A DNA stretch of 64,000 nt from Aurelia coerulea (Eukaryota; Cnidaria; Scyphozoa; Semaeostomeae; Ulmaridae). This document shows positions 26,461 to 36,559 of this stretch, piece after piece. Each line of letters starts with the position of its first letter. Position 1 is the first letter of the stretch. The DNA is taken from contig CM076958.1 of the NCBI GenBank assembly GCA_039566865.1, positions 7,974,501 to 8,038,500 on the forward strand. Direction: 5' to 3'. The position numbers and the translations under genes are program-made. The notes under the pieces were generated by a model, which made no database searches, was not told where the DNA came from, and saw only the letters and a list, made by a program, of their open reading frames with translations.

Positions 26461-26660
26461 ATTTCACTCGTGAGGTACTTAGTAATATCTAAAGATTGGA
26501 AAGGCTTGGAAAGGTTTGATACTAGGAAACGAGGGACAGTAGTGAGCATGAAGATTGTTATAGAACCTCTAAGAAACTCGCAAGAAACTCTGAGTACTCA
26601 AAATCTGATAATCTTAAGAAAGTTTCAGTACTAGCCCAAATTCTTAGCTCCTTATGGAAA
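26461..26660 (+). mobile_element. AAGAAACT-family MITE fragment, 3' half
   Basis: Resembles the 3' half of the complete copies (GAACCTCTAAGAAACTCGCA, then TCTGATAATCTTAAGAAAG). Its 5' half is missing. Confidence 0.75.
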
Positions 26661-26726
26661 TATACCGTATGTACGTACTTACGATAGATTTTATTGCATT
26701 CTGCAAAGTAAGGAACATTAGGCCAA

Positions 26727-27159
26727 CACGTATTTTGATAAGAAACTGCTTACACGTATTTTGATAAGAAACTGCTTACACGTATTTTTATAAGAAACTG
26801 CCCATAAGAAAACTCAACTCTCATATCGGCTAAAGATTAACGAACTCCAGTACTGGGAAAATGTAAGTTAAGAAACTATTTACTTTGATAAAGGAAATCC
26901 TTGAAATATTTTTACTTTACTTTCACTTGTTTCCTGTATCATATTACTCGTAAGGTACTTGAGTAATGTCTAAACATCGGAAAGGCCTTAATTAAAGACC
27001 TTATTTTGAAATGTTCACGAGGGCACAGGTAGTGAACATGAATATTGTTATGAAACCTCTGAGAAACTCGTAAGAAACTCTGAGTACTGAAAATATGATA
27101 ATTTTAAGAAACTTTCAGTACTGGGCCAAATTCTTAGTTTCTTTTGTAAAAAATACGTG
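26727..27159 (+). mobile_element. AAGAAACT-family MITE with triplicated 5' terminus
   Basis: The complete body is 26779-27159, flanked by TA (26777-26778 and 27160-27161). Its first 26 bases (CACGTATTTTNATAAGAAAC, then TGCTTA) occur three times in tandem, starting at 26727, 26753 and 26779. The body has AAGAAACT spaced throughout and an internal palindrome around AGTACT. Confidence 0.85.
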
Positions 27160-27161
27160 TA

Positions 27162-27445
27162 TATGAAACTCACATCTAGGATTTCCAAAAATTTGAGAAA
27201 CTCCGTTTATCACATTTTGACTTGTTTCCTGTATCGTACTAACGAAAATTGGAAGGTACTTGTCTGAGTGATGTTCATCGGAAAGGCTTCAAAAACTTCG
27301 TTTTGAAAGGTTCAGGAGAAGGCACGGGAAAGTGCACATGAAGATTATTATGAAACCTGTAAGAGATTCTGGAAACTCCTAAGAATCTGTAAGAACCTTA
27401 GGAACTTATAACTCCGATAATCTTAGTAAACTTTCAGTATTTTCC
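27162..27445 (+). mobile_element. AAGAAACT-family MITE, degraded copy
   Basis: Aligns in order with the preceding copy (GAAACTCACATCTAGGATTT, then CTTGTTTCCTGTATCGTACT, then ACTTTCAGTATTTTCCC) but has lost both termini and is more diverged. Confidence 0.65.
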
Positions 27446-27866
27446 CTAATGCTTAAAAAAGGAAGAAAAACAGCGCTCGAAAATCATAATCTTCATCAAC
27501 CCAGATACAAAACGGTATTGCAATGGAACGAAGTATTTGAGCAATAAGACAGTTTACTTTCGACTGATAACTTTTAGATGTAGCAAATCCATACCAAAGG
27601 AAACCAAATGAAATTTGATTCTTCTCGCGGATTTCCTTACGCAGCAAAAATCCTAACCCCTACCCTTCGAAGTTAAATCCTAGCGTTTGCTTTCCCGAAC
27701 GCTGTCAGAAAGAAAAGATTATATGCGGCAGAAATCCTCAGACCGTTGACCCGACCCTCGGAAAAACCTATTGTTTCCTTTGAAACCAGACCTTGTGTCT
27801 CACCTTTGTCTAATTCACAATAGATTATGACTACTTGTCGCCTAAGAAGAATACCTTTGATCTTGC
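27446..27866. other. No gene recognised
   Basis: Unique-looking sequence inside the nested element; a 64-codon minus frame at 27453-27647 has no recognisable motif. Confidence 0.5.
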
Positions 27867-27934
27867 CGACCTCATATTTACCGGCAAACCTCAGATATAC
27901 CGGCGCCTCAAATTTACCGGCTCGCGCTACGGTG

Positions 27935-28510
27935 GACTCTCAACTATTCGTGCAACCTAGACTATTTGTGCAAACTATTTGTTGGTTATCATAGGGATTT
28001 CCTGAGCAAACACGATTATTCCTTCAAAATACAGTAAGAGTTCTGGAGAATGTGCTTGTTAGTGTCGATGAAACTGAATCTTTGTACTTTTGGTCATAAC
28101 TGAATAGCAACTATATAGCTGTATGAGGCTCAGAAATGCTTTCATCATAGGTGTAGGAGATGTGGGGTTGGGGGAGCCCCCCCCAACATTGGAAAAATTG
28201 GCAAAAATCAACCATAATCGGGCAGAAATCCATGTTATGTCTGGCAAAATCTTTGTAAACAATGGACCATTTCTCTGGTAGCCCCCCCAAATGTTTTCTT
28301 CCCCTATGCTTATTGATTTTCATTGTCAAAAACCTTTTCTTCTTTATCAAAATGTACTTTTTACTCAAGGAAACCAGGTTAATCAATAGGTTTATGTGGC
28401 AACTAGGTTCCCCCCAAAAATAATGCATGTTTGTCATTTTGCAAGAAAAGTGAGGTTTTCTTAACAAAAACCTAAGATTACAGTAGCAAACATTTGCAGC
28501 AATGAATATA
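27935..28510. other. No gene recognised; C/G-run sequence
   Basis: Interior of the 7.4 kb element. It has homopolymeric C runs near 28177-28184 and 28283-28289. The 158-codon minus frame 28111-28587 shows no domain I recognise and runs into the neighbouring MITE, so I do not call it a gene. Confidence 0.45.
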
Positions 28511-28873
28511 GAGGTATCTTTTTCATAAGAAACCAAGAATTTTGGCCAGTACAATTTTCTTAAAATTATCAGATTTTGAATACTCACAGTTTCTTGTGAG
28601 TTTTTGGTTCCATAACAATCTTCATATTCATTACCTGCTCCCTCGTGAGCATTTCAAAACAAGGTCTTTTCATGCCTTTCTAATGTTTAGGCATCACTTA
28701 AGTATGTGCCTTCCAAGTAATATGATTCAGGAAATAAGTGAAAAGAAAATAAAGCATTTTAAAGATTTCCTCTTTTTTAAATAAATAGTTTCTTAAGTTA
28801 TCTTTTCACAGTACTGGAGTTTCTTAATTTTTTGATGATCTGAGGGTTGATGAGTTTCTTATGAAAAAATGTG
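28511..28873 (-). mobile_element. AAGAAACT-family MITE, reverse orientation
   Basis: The reverse complement follows the family order: CATAAGAAACTCATCAACCC, AATTAAGAAACTCCAGTACT, then CAAAACTGATAATTTTAAG-like sequence. The terminal AT-rich runs survive at both ends. The exact ends and the TA duplication are blurred. Confidence 0.75.
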
Positions 28874-29220
28874 TTAATCATCTGGTGCATAAGTAGTAAA
28901 TTCTAGTAGAATGGAAATGAAAAGAATTAAATTCTTCTATTTGTAGTGGTATGTCTGCTCTTGTAACACATGATATATTATACTGACATTGATGAAACAG
29001 TTGATGACTTGGTGCAAGAAATCTACCCTCAAAAGCATAATTCTGCTTTGCCGAAGCACAGTTTGTGTCCTTCATATGAAATGGTCCTTGCAGATTATTT
29101 TTCAAAAATCAAAATTCAAATCTTTCAAGAATTCATATCTGTGTCAAGAGTTGTGAAACACTCTTGACTTTGTAAGGATGTAGATGTGCACAAGGTATAC
29201 AATGAACACCACAGTTTCAA
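28874..29220. other. No gene recognised
   Basis: Interior of the 7.4 kb element; overlapping short frames on both strands lack motifs. Confidence 0.45.
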
Positions 29221-29228
29221 AGCATGTT

Positions 29229-29396
29229 CAGGGACGTAGGAAGGATCTCAAACTTGAGGGGGCATGACACTTCAAGGGCACTTTTTTCATTAAGCTAAAG
29301 GGGAACTTCCTGAAAATAAAAAGGGCACTTCTTTGTTTATTGCAAAATCTTGGGGGGGGCACGTGCCCCCAGTGCCGCCCGGTTCCTACGTCTCTG
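29229..29396. mobile_element. 168 bp hAT-type MITE, 8 bp TSD
   Basis: Ends CAGGGACGTAGGAA and TTCCTACGTCTCTG are inverted repeats with the CAGRG start typical of hAT elements. The 8 bp direct repeat AGCATGTT flanks it at 29221-29228 and 29397-29404. The interior is G-rich (GGGGGGGGCACGTGCCCCC near 29353). Confidence 0.9.
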
Positions 29397-29404
29397 AGCA
29401 TGTT

Positions 29405-29726
29405 TCCTGTTTTTATGCTTTCTGTGACATGGGGTATCATTCTTTTATGGGTGGAAATGTTCTTGTGATCAGAATTTGACAATCTCTTGGCAAAGAGCAA
29501 GTGCACATAACAAGAAATTATGTTTTCAAAATGTGTTGTCTCATGTGAAATGAAATTTCAGCTTGCAGTTCCTTTCTTAAACATTTTTAAAGAATTTTCA
29601 AATGTGCACAATAGAGATAGAAGCTCCAATGTCATGCAATCAAACTTCTTGATTAAAAATATATAAAAATATTGTTCAACCCATACTCATGTATAATATA
29701 GCTAAAAGGTTTATAGAAGCAGCCCG
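29405..29726. other. No gene recognised
   Basis: AT-rich spacer between two MITEs inside the 7.4 kb element. Confidence 0.45.
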
Positions 29727-29728
29727 TA

Positions 29729-30008
29729 CCAAAAAAGCTGGGGAGATAACTGGGAAAGCTATGATTTCCCTAGCAATTTCATCAAAACAAATTTCAAGCT
29801 GGGAATTCTGTTTCCAAGGAAGCTGGGGAAGCTAGGAATCAGTACCCAATGAGCTAGAAAAGCTTGGAAATGTTCCCAAAAAATTCCATTGTATTTCCAC
29901 TATTTCCCAGCTTTCCTAGGAATTTTGCTCTTTTCCTCACCTTTTTATCCTAGGAAGCTAGGGAATTTTGCCAATTTTAGGAATTCCTAGGTATTCCCAG
30001 TTTTTTTG
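29729..30008. mobile_element. 280 bp MITE with CCAAAAAAGCTGGG ends, TA TSD
   Basis: Left CCAAAAAAGCTGGG and right CCCAGTTTTTTTG are imperfect inverted ends, flanked by TA at 29727-29728 and 30009-30010. The interior is rich in AGCTGGGAA and CCTAGGAATT variants, giving a self-complementary element. Confidence 0.75.
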
Positions 30009-30010
30009 TA

Positions 30011-30769
30011 TGAGAGGAGTGAAAATTTTGCTAATCAAACAACTAGTTCAACATACATAATGTATTCGTTCAGCAAAATGTCCATCACTTTACTATTGCA
30101 AGTGATTTTTGTTCCTGCATTTTATGAGCAGAACTTCCAACTGTGATCCATGAGATCCCTTCTTTGTTCATTGAAAATAACATCTTAAATGAATAACCTG
30201 AGTTAAAAGAGGAGATCTCATAGGATTATAAATAGCCTACATTGTATCCGACAATCCAATATGTGGCCAAAAATTGCAAAGCCAAAGAAAACAATAGCAT
30301 GATTTGACTTTGCAGGTAAATTCCTGATTTCCATTATATATATTGTATTTGACATTTTCAAAGAAAAACATAGTTTCAATAAACAAAATGGCACTTATGC
30401 CCCTCCAAGGGAAGGACAGAAGTGGCACTTGCTTCCCACCCATTCCAGTGTTCCTGGTGAGGCAAGAACATCATGCATGATCTCATTATCTACAGTGTCC
30501 CTCCAACAAGCTTCTAGTCCAAAAGTCCAACAAGAATGCTGAGTCATTTTCAATCATGCAAAAATCAGTTGCACTTTGAATACAGTACAGTGCCATCAAT
30601 TGTTTTCTTCCTTTAAGAGTTTTCTGTTTGAATTTTCTTTCATGTTTCGACTTTTCTGCCTCTGATCACAAGAGATGTTCAATCCATGAAAAAAGGGGCC
30701 TCTCAATTTTTGGTTGCACAACGAAAGGAAACTATTGCATAAAACTGAGCTCGGTCTTTCTCCCGTTTC
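30011..30769. other. Right interior of the 7.4 kb element, no gene recognised
   Basis: No transposase-like frame. Short frames at 30237-30443 and 30596-30793 (minus) have no motif, and the latter runs into the TIR. Confidence 0.45.
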
Positions 30770-31310
30770 TTCATGGATTTTGTAACTGTCCACTCTGCAT
30801 TAGTTTGCATATTATGTCCTTGATTTCGATGCCATCTAACTGATCCAGATTGATGAATCTCCACATGTAAATTCTTGTTTGCCACTCTAACAACAAATCT
30901 TCTGGCTTGTTGTGAGTTTCTAGGCCACCATGTTGTCGTTTAGCTCCAAACCGGAGGATAAGAGTCATAATTTGCAGTAAAAATTGACATTCCAGTTATC
31001 TTGGCTCCCCAAAAGGCTGCTGTTGACTAGGCCAAAATCGATACCTTCAGAAAATGTCGAATTTCTTGAAATCGGGGCGATGAATCAAAAATCTAAATGA
31101 CAGATTTGTAGATTGGCCTTCGCTTCGAAGATTTCAACTTTCACTTTGGTTGCCGAATGTACCCCATGAATGCCGCCGAGGGAATTAGCCCTGCACCCCT
31201 CGGCCGCAGCTTCTCCATTGACTTGTAATGGCGCGAGGCTAATTTGCATAAAATCAACAGGGCGGCATTTCGAATGATTTCAGCCAATCAGAAGATTATT
31301 CCGCTCTGTT
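30770..31310 (-). repeat. Right terminal inverted repeat of the 7.4 kb element
   Basis: Reverse complement of 23890-24432. The final bases, GATTATTCCGCTCTGTT, are immediately followed by the 9 bp duplication ATCAGCTGC at 31311-31319. Confidence 0.9.
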
Positions 31311-32690
31311 ATCAGCTGCTCGTTACAATTCTTGCAGCTCTATTTTGGATCTTTTGCAAGGGGTCAATTTTCGATTCACTACAGCAACCCCAAACGGAAC
31401 AACAGTAACTCAAATGGGGCTCAACCATTGCTCTATACATTTTGTTGAGTACGTCAAATGGAGGATATTTCTTAGAATACTTAATAAGTCCAAGGGCTCG
31501 ATTTGCCTTGGTCTTGATAGTGTCAATATGTTTGTCCCAAATAAGTTGACCGTCTATCTGAAGACCTAGGTATCTTGTATTAGTAATCATTTCAATGTCC
31601 TGATCACCTATTGCAAAAAATGGTTGAGCATCAGGCTGGCTTTCGATCTTACGGATGTTTGGACCAGAGCCTATGATAAATGCCTGCGTTTTCACAACGT
31701 TCAAAGAAAGTTTGTTTGCATGCAACCAATCCGGTAGCTTCAAAAGATCTGAGTTTAGGACATTTTGTAGGTCATCAATGCTTTTTGAAGAGAGGGAAAT
31801 GGCCGTATCATCAGCATACATGATGACATGAGATTTCTCCAGGGAAAAAGACAAATCATTGATGTAAATCAGAAATAAGAGTGGACCAAGACAAGAGCCT
31901 TGAGGAACTCCACAATTTATTCCCTTTACATCAGAGGAAGTGCCATCTATCCTGCGGAATTTTTTACGATTAACCAAGTATGATATGAACCAGTCATGTT
32001 CCAGGCCAGTCACTCCATACATTTTCAGCTTTTTTAGTAGGATTTCATGATCAACCGTATCAAAAGCCTTCTTCAAGTCAATAAAAATCAGACCAGTGTA
32101 TTTTCCTTTATCTATATTCAGGTGCCAATCGTTGGTGCTTGCCATAAGGGCTGCGGCAACCGAATGTAAGAGTCGAAAACCAGACTGATGCTCATATAGT
32201 GATTTATTTGCGTCCAGTCAAACAGCCGAGATATGAAAGGAAAAATTGATATTGGCCTGTAGTTCGACCTGTCATCCTTTGCGCCACTTTTGAAAATGGG
32301 TGCAATATGCGCTATCTTCCAATCCTCCGGAAATTCTCCCGCAAACAATGATTTATTGAAATGATCACATGAGGACCCGCCAACAACTGGCAAAGCAATC
32401 TTCAAATAAAAGCTCGCAATGCAATCGTTTACACCACCACGCAACTTTCTGACACAATATACAAGATAATGGTCACTAAGACTGATCTTAAGCACTTCAC
32501 TCTGAGTGATATTGTTGCAATTCGTAGTAGCTATATGATCAATCAAAGTTGAACTGTTTAGCGTAACCCTAGTAGACTCCTTTATTATCTGCTTCATACC
32601 AAAAAGGTCGTACTGCTCATGTAGTTGCACAACATGGCTCCGACTAGTGTCTCTATGATAGAAATCGCAGTTTGCATCTCCTAGGCAGCC
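31311..32690 (-). pseudogene. Non-LTR element A (CR1/jockey-like): endonuclease remnant and RT
   Basis: Read on the minus strand from 32690, it starts with the endonuclease motif LGDANCDF and ends the domain at SDHYLVYCV. Most of the EN-RT linker has been deleted, and FPEDWKIAHIAPIFKSG opens the RT. A frame change near 32130 leads into the 277-codon frame 32145-31312 with motif A (FIDLKKAFDTVDHEIL), motif B (GVPQGSCLGPLLF) and an intact motif C (MYADDTAISL), then NRAARIVTSS. The C-terminus lies 7.4 kb away at 23889-23564, beyond the inserted element. It inserted into the minus-strand gypsy pol, whose 5' part resumes at 32690. Confidence 0.92.
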
Positions 32691-32890
32691 TCCTTGTCAA
32701 GCATTGCTAGGGCTTCTGTTACTTTTTGTCGCACGTGGTACCGAATTTTCCGTTGAGGCTGCGCTTTGGGCGATTTTGTTTCATCGATACTCAACGTGAC
32801 TTTCACTCCTTTCAATTTTCCCATCCCAGTAAATACTGATGCATGCTTGTTGCTGCTTAGCGCATCCGCGTAGCAGCCATTTAAACGGGT
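32690..32890 (-). pseudogene. Ty3/gypsy pol fragment: N-terminal part before the RT
   Basis: On the minus strand, from about 32860 to 32697, the frame reads SVFTGMGKLKGVKVTL, then AQPQRKIRYHVRQKV, then ALAMLDKE. This is the conserved segment just upstream of the RT fingers in gypsy pol. It stops at the 5' junction of non-LTR element A, and the logical continuation (NDIIERV...) is found at 23378. The upstream part (protease, gag, 5' LTR) is not recognisable. Confidence 0.88.
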
Positions 32891-33446
32891 TGATTGAAAT
32901 TATTGTGTCGATCAGCGCCGTGTATGTTTGTATGGATGCAAAAACTAAACAACAACAACAACAGAATTCCTAGCATCGTGCTTGCTGATAGAAATGCTGC
33001 CCACCCACCACCACCACTTTGATTTTGGATGCAAGAAGTTGGCTAACGGTCATTGCGAGGAGAAGAAGGGAATTTTCACGGACTCTGGTACGGATCAAGT
33101 CATTTTTTACATCTCATTTCATAGTAAATAAGAGAGTATTTCTCTTTATCCTCTCTGTTGTGTTGACAATTTGTTGTTCTGCAGTGAACAGGTAGGTTCC
33201 AGGAAGATGTCATCAACGAAGGCCTACCTAAGCATTTCTTACGCTTTCACAAATAAACAGCAATGATCTGCCCTTTGTGGCAACAAATGAAACGTATAAA
33301 CCCATAGGCCACTTGTAGCAACAAAAGCAAATATATCAAAAATGCCTACTGAGGCACCTAACAACAGTGTCTTTCCCATTGTGGAAAGAAAAAGTGAATC
33401 ACCCATCTAAACAGTGAATTGCCCATTGTGGCAACAAAAGCTACTA
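32891..33446 (+). other. Unassigned stretch with loose GTGGCAACAAA repeats
   Basis: An (ACA)n run lies near 32948-32962. From about 33260 to 33445 the block CCCATTGTGGCAACAAAAG recurs imperfectly (for example CTTTGTGGCAACAAATG, CACTTGTAGCAACAAAAG) at uneven spacing. No open frame or known family. Confidence 0.5.
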
Positions 33447-33710
33447 CCGTAAAAGCTCTATTAAGCCCCAGGGGCGCTTATTTCATTTTGGACACTTTTT
33501 AGTCCTTTTTGCACCACATTTTGCGGTTTAATCATACAATTTTACGAGTTGAATACATTAATTCGACAAAGTTTTATCTCAAAACACATCAAAATTAACA
33601 TGCAAACTTATGTAGCTAAATAAATGGAGAATATTTAGTAGCCTGTGGAATTTTATATAAAGGGGGGGGGCTTAATTGAGAGGGGGGGGGGCTTAATAGA
33701 GCTTTTACGG
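33447..33710. mobile_element. 264 bp MITE with CCGTAAAAGCTCTATTAAGC ends, TA TSD
   Basis: Near-perfect inverted ends, CCGTAAAAGCTCTATTAAGC at 33447 and GCTTAATAGAGCTTTTACGG ending at 33710, are flanked by TA (33445-33446, 33711-33712). G-runs near the right end read GGGGGGGGGCTTAAT twice. The TA duplication fits a Tc1/mariner-type MITE. Confidence 0.9.
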
Positions 33711-33894
33711 TACTTCAAAACCAACTGAAACAAACAGCACATTAATTGAATTTGATGATTCAGGATCCTCAATTTTGGAAATATTTGTCAAGGCTCTTTC
33801 TTTAGTAATACACAAGATGATAATGATTCACCCGCCATTCATTCCTTTGCATACAGCACTTGAGAATGTTTTCATCAGCTGATTAATGAGCCAA

Positions 33895-35570
33895 CCCATA
33901 TGATTGGTGAATCTAAGTCGTGCATAGATCATATTTTCACAGACCAACCAAACATTTTCATCGAATCAGGTGTTCATCCATCACTCCATGAACATTGCCA
34001 TCATCAAATTGTATATGGCAGATTGTCGATTAATAATCTTACTCCACCCCCTTTTACTCGGAGACTCTGGCACTATGACAGTGCCAATATTGGTGCTATT
34101 AGGAGAAGCATCGAAATGTATCAATGAAAATCGAAATGTATCAATGGCGCGAATCTCTTCAATCCATCGAGTGCCCCAACCAACAAGTGAAGTTACTGAC
34201 TGAAGTCGTTCTCAACGTTGGCTCTAATTTCATACCCAATGAAATTAAAACGATTAGACCGCGTCAATCTCCATGGGTGACTAAGTCGATCAAAGCATTT
34301 CTTCGGAAAAAGAATCGTGCCTACAAATCTTAAATCTTTTTTTAGAAATGGCCGACCTGCAGATATGTATCAAAAATCCAAAATATGATCTATCACAGCT
34401 CTAAAATTGTGGAAGATGCTAAGCAGAAATGTTTCTCCAAGATCGGAACGACTCTTGCAAATCCTACTACTGGTAGTAAAACCTACTGGTCTTTAATTAA
34501 TAAGGTCCTAAACAAAGTCAAAATTCCTGAAATGCCTCCCCTCCTAGAAAATGATATTTTCGTTCTTGACTTCTCATCTAAAGCACAGATATTTAAGGAT
34601 TACTTCATTCTGCAATGCTCGACTTTGGATACAGGAAGTGAAATTCCCGGAGATCCACCAGAATACGGCATTCAGCTCACAAACGTCTCTATAACGGACG
34701 AAAAAATATTGAGAATAATTCTATCGCTGAATCCTAACAGAGCTCATGGATGGGATGATAGATATTTCTGTGCGTATGATCAAAGTTTGTGATAGCGCAC
34801 TAGTAATGCCGTTGAAATTAATATTCGAGAATTGCTTATCCAAGGGTATCTCTCCTGAAACCTGGAAGTGCGCAAATGTTGTTCCTGTGCACACAAAAAA
34901 TGAAAAGAACTTGAAAGAAAATTTTTAGACGACTTTATATGATCTACAAAATCATTAACAACCTGATGCCAGATTATACAAGAGATCCTATTCCACAACT
35001 AAATCAGCCTAATCATGCTTTTCGCAATCAACCTGTTTGTGGTCAAATTAGGGCAAGAACTGAAAAATATAAGTCAAGCTTTTTCCCAGACAGTTTGCAT
35101 GAATGGAGTAAACTTGACCCTGAAATCAGAGAATCTTCTTCCATCAGTATATTCAAGAACAGATTGCTTTCGCTTATTAGACCACCTTCTAACCCTGTTT
35201 TCGGTATTTATGATCCACGAGGGCTTTCTTTATTAACTCAGCTTAGGGTAGGGTTGAGCAAACTGAATTTTCACAAATTCAGACATAATTTTAGTGACAC
35301 AATCAACCCGATGTGTCCAATCAACGACGGTCCTGAGGATACGCAACACTATCTATTGTTGTGCACTTCTTTTGAAGAACAAAGGCGTGACCTCCTCGCT
35401 TGGTGTCCTTCCGGTGCTGCACTCATTTGAAATTATTGACGTTCCAAATCCTGTCCTTTTACAGATTCTTTTGTAAGGCGATAAAAAGTTGCCATTTGAA
35501 GTAAAGAACTTCATCTTAAAATCAACTATCTTGTATATTTCAAGAACGGAACGCTTCGTATAATATCATG
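33895..35570 (+). pseudogene. Non-LTR element B, endonuclease end to C-terminus with RT palm deleted
   Basis: Several plus frames follow one another. 33900-34127 has the endonuclease end (SCIDHIFTDQPN, then GVHPSLHEHCHHQIVYG). 34124-34333 and 34385-34792 cover the linker (PWVTKSIKAFLRKKNRAYKS; GSKTYWSLINKVLN). 34746-34928 reaches the RT start (ISPETWKCANVVPVH). A deletion near 34930 then removes the whole RT palm, including YADD. 34939-35430 gives the C-terminal domain, ending in a Cys/His cluster (CPINDGPEDTQHYLLLC). A frameshift near 35425 moves the tail to another frame, which ends near 35560. At least four lesions make it a fossil. Jockey/CR1 superfamily; clade not certain. Confidence 0.88.
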
Positions 35571-36526
35571 GTCCTCTTCATTAAATATCCCTAAATCTTG
35601 TGCCCAACGGCCTAACCTACTTATTTGTAATTATAAAGTATTGTAAAATGTAATCTGTATTATAATTATGTCCCCTTAAAGGTAAATGTTTTTTTTGTAG
35701 TTGATTGTAGTTTTAGCAATTATTTCTCTCTCTAGCAGTTACGTTCAGTGGCATGTTAGTATTTCCTGTTTTATGTTCAATGCTGCCATGAGGTAGTCTT
35801 AGTTTTCGCTCCAATTGGTATTGTATTAGTAGTAGGGTATGGTATTTTGTAAGTAATGTTGAAAGTAATATGTATGGTAAGTTATTAAATGATGTGTGAA
35901 AAAAATGTTTTCACAGATAACAACCATGCAATTTTCATATTAGATGGGTACATAGTATCTATTATTCAAAATCCAAACTCAGGGTTTTATGTATTTGATT
36001 AAATTAGGTAAGAATTAATCTTTTAGTAGAGTATTGTTGCACTTTAGAACAGTAGTTTTCTTTTTGCTTAAAAACTGCAAACATCTAGTGCATAAGTACG
36101 TGCCATGAATTGTTTTAAAACAGAAGAGATAATCTCCCATTGCATAGAAAATCACAAGGAAGGATTGCAAAAGAAGATAATTGAAAGGATCTTTCAACCA
36201 TGATTCTTTGCACCTGAAAGAATTTTGATTGGCTTCTTGATTAATTTTCCCCTCCTTTAGCACAAATTTTTCTTGTTAGTATATTTCTGTTATATACTTA
36301 GTTGCAATATATGTACTTAAATCGGCCTTTTCAACCACCATACCTTGCATGTGCCATCTTTTTATTAGTGGTCATTTCTGTGGACTGTAAAAAATTGCGA
36401 CAACGAAAAGACCACACAATGGTGTTTTCACAAACCATGCTCCTTGCAAAGGCCCCTTTAATGTTGCCCTATGACCATGCACATATAATTCTCATAAGCA
36501 AAAGCTTAATGTAAAAAATAACTGAC
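35571..36526. other. Probable 3' UTR of element B, then unassigned sequence
   Basis: 35571-35900 is AT-rich non-coding sequence following element B. The rest shows only short frames (36015-36263 minus, 36302-36514 plus) without motifs. Confidence 0.5.
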
Positions 36527-36552
36527 AACAACAACAACAACAACAACAAAAA
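36527..36552 (+). repeat. (ACA)n microsatellite
   Basis: A short ACA run lies just upstream of the Penelope-like element. Confidence 0.85.
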
Positions 36553-36559
36553 ACAGAGC

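Larger units (their letters stand above)
24661..27934. mobile_element. Nested 3.3 kb element with ~70 bp TIRs carrying CCGGTAAATATGAGG repeats
   Basis: The left end, CACCGTAGCGCGAGCC at 24661, and its reverse complement ending at 27934 begin inverted repeats of about 70 bases. Each arm holds three tandem 16 bp units (variants of GCCGGTAAATATGAGG). I could not find a convincing target duplication next to the ends. It lies wholly inside the 23890-31310 element and itself holds the minisatellite and several MITEs. I cannot assign a superfamily. No transposase is seen; a 70-codon minus frame at 24833-25045 is unremarkable. Confidence 0.7.
23890..31310. mobile_element. 7421 bp DNA element with ~540 bp inverted ends and 9 bp TSD (Mutator-like)
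   Basis: The outer ends are AACAGAGCGGAATAATCTTC (23890) and its reverse complement ending at 31310. Inverted identity runs to about 24432 on the left and 30770 on the right. The flanks carry a perfect 9 bp direct repeat ATCAGCTGC at 23881-23889 and 31311-31319. Removing the insertion plus one repeat rejoins the two halves of non-LTR element A in one frame (apart from a TGA at the joint), which independently proves the boundaries. Long TIRs and a 9 bp TSD suit Mutator-like elements (MULE/Rehavkus). I see no transposase frame inside, so it is non-autonomous or gutted by later insertions. Confidence 0.88.

Noticed and set aside
28111..28587. 158-codon minus frame inside the 7.4 kb element
   Set aside because: No recognisable domain, low-complexity C-runs, and it overlaps a MITE; probably chance.
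19676..32890. LTRs of the first gypsy element
   Set aside because: No direct repeats flanking the pol pieces were found by eye; both ends appear truncated.
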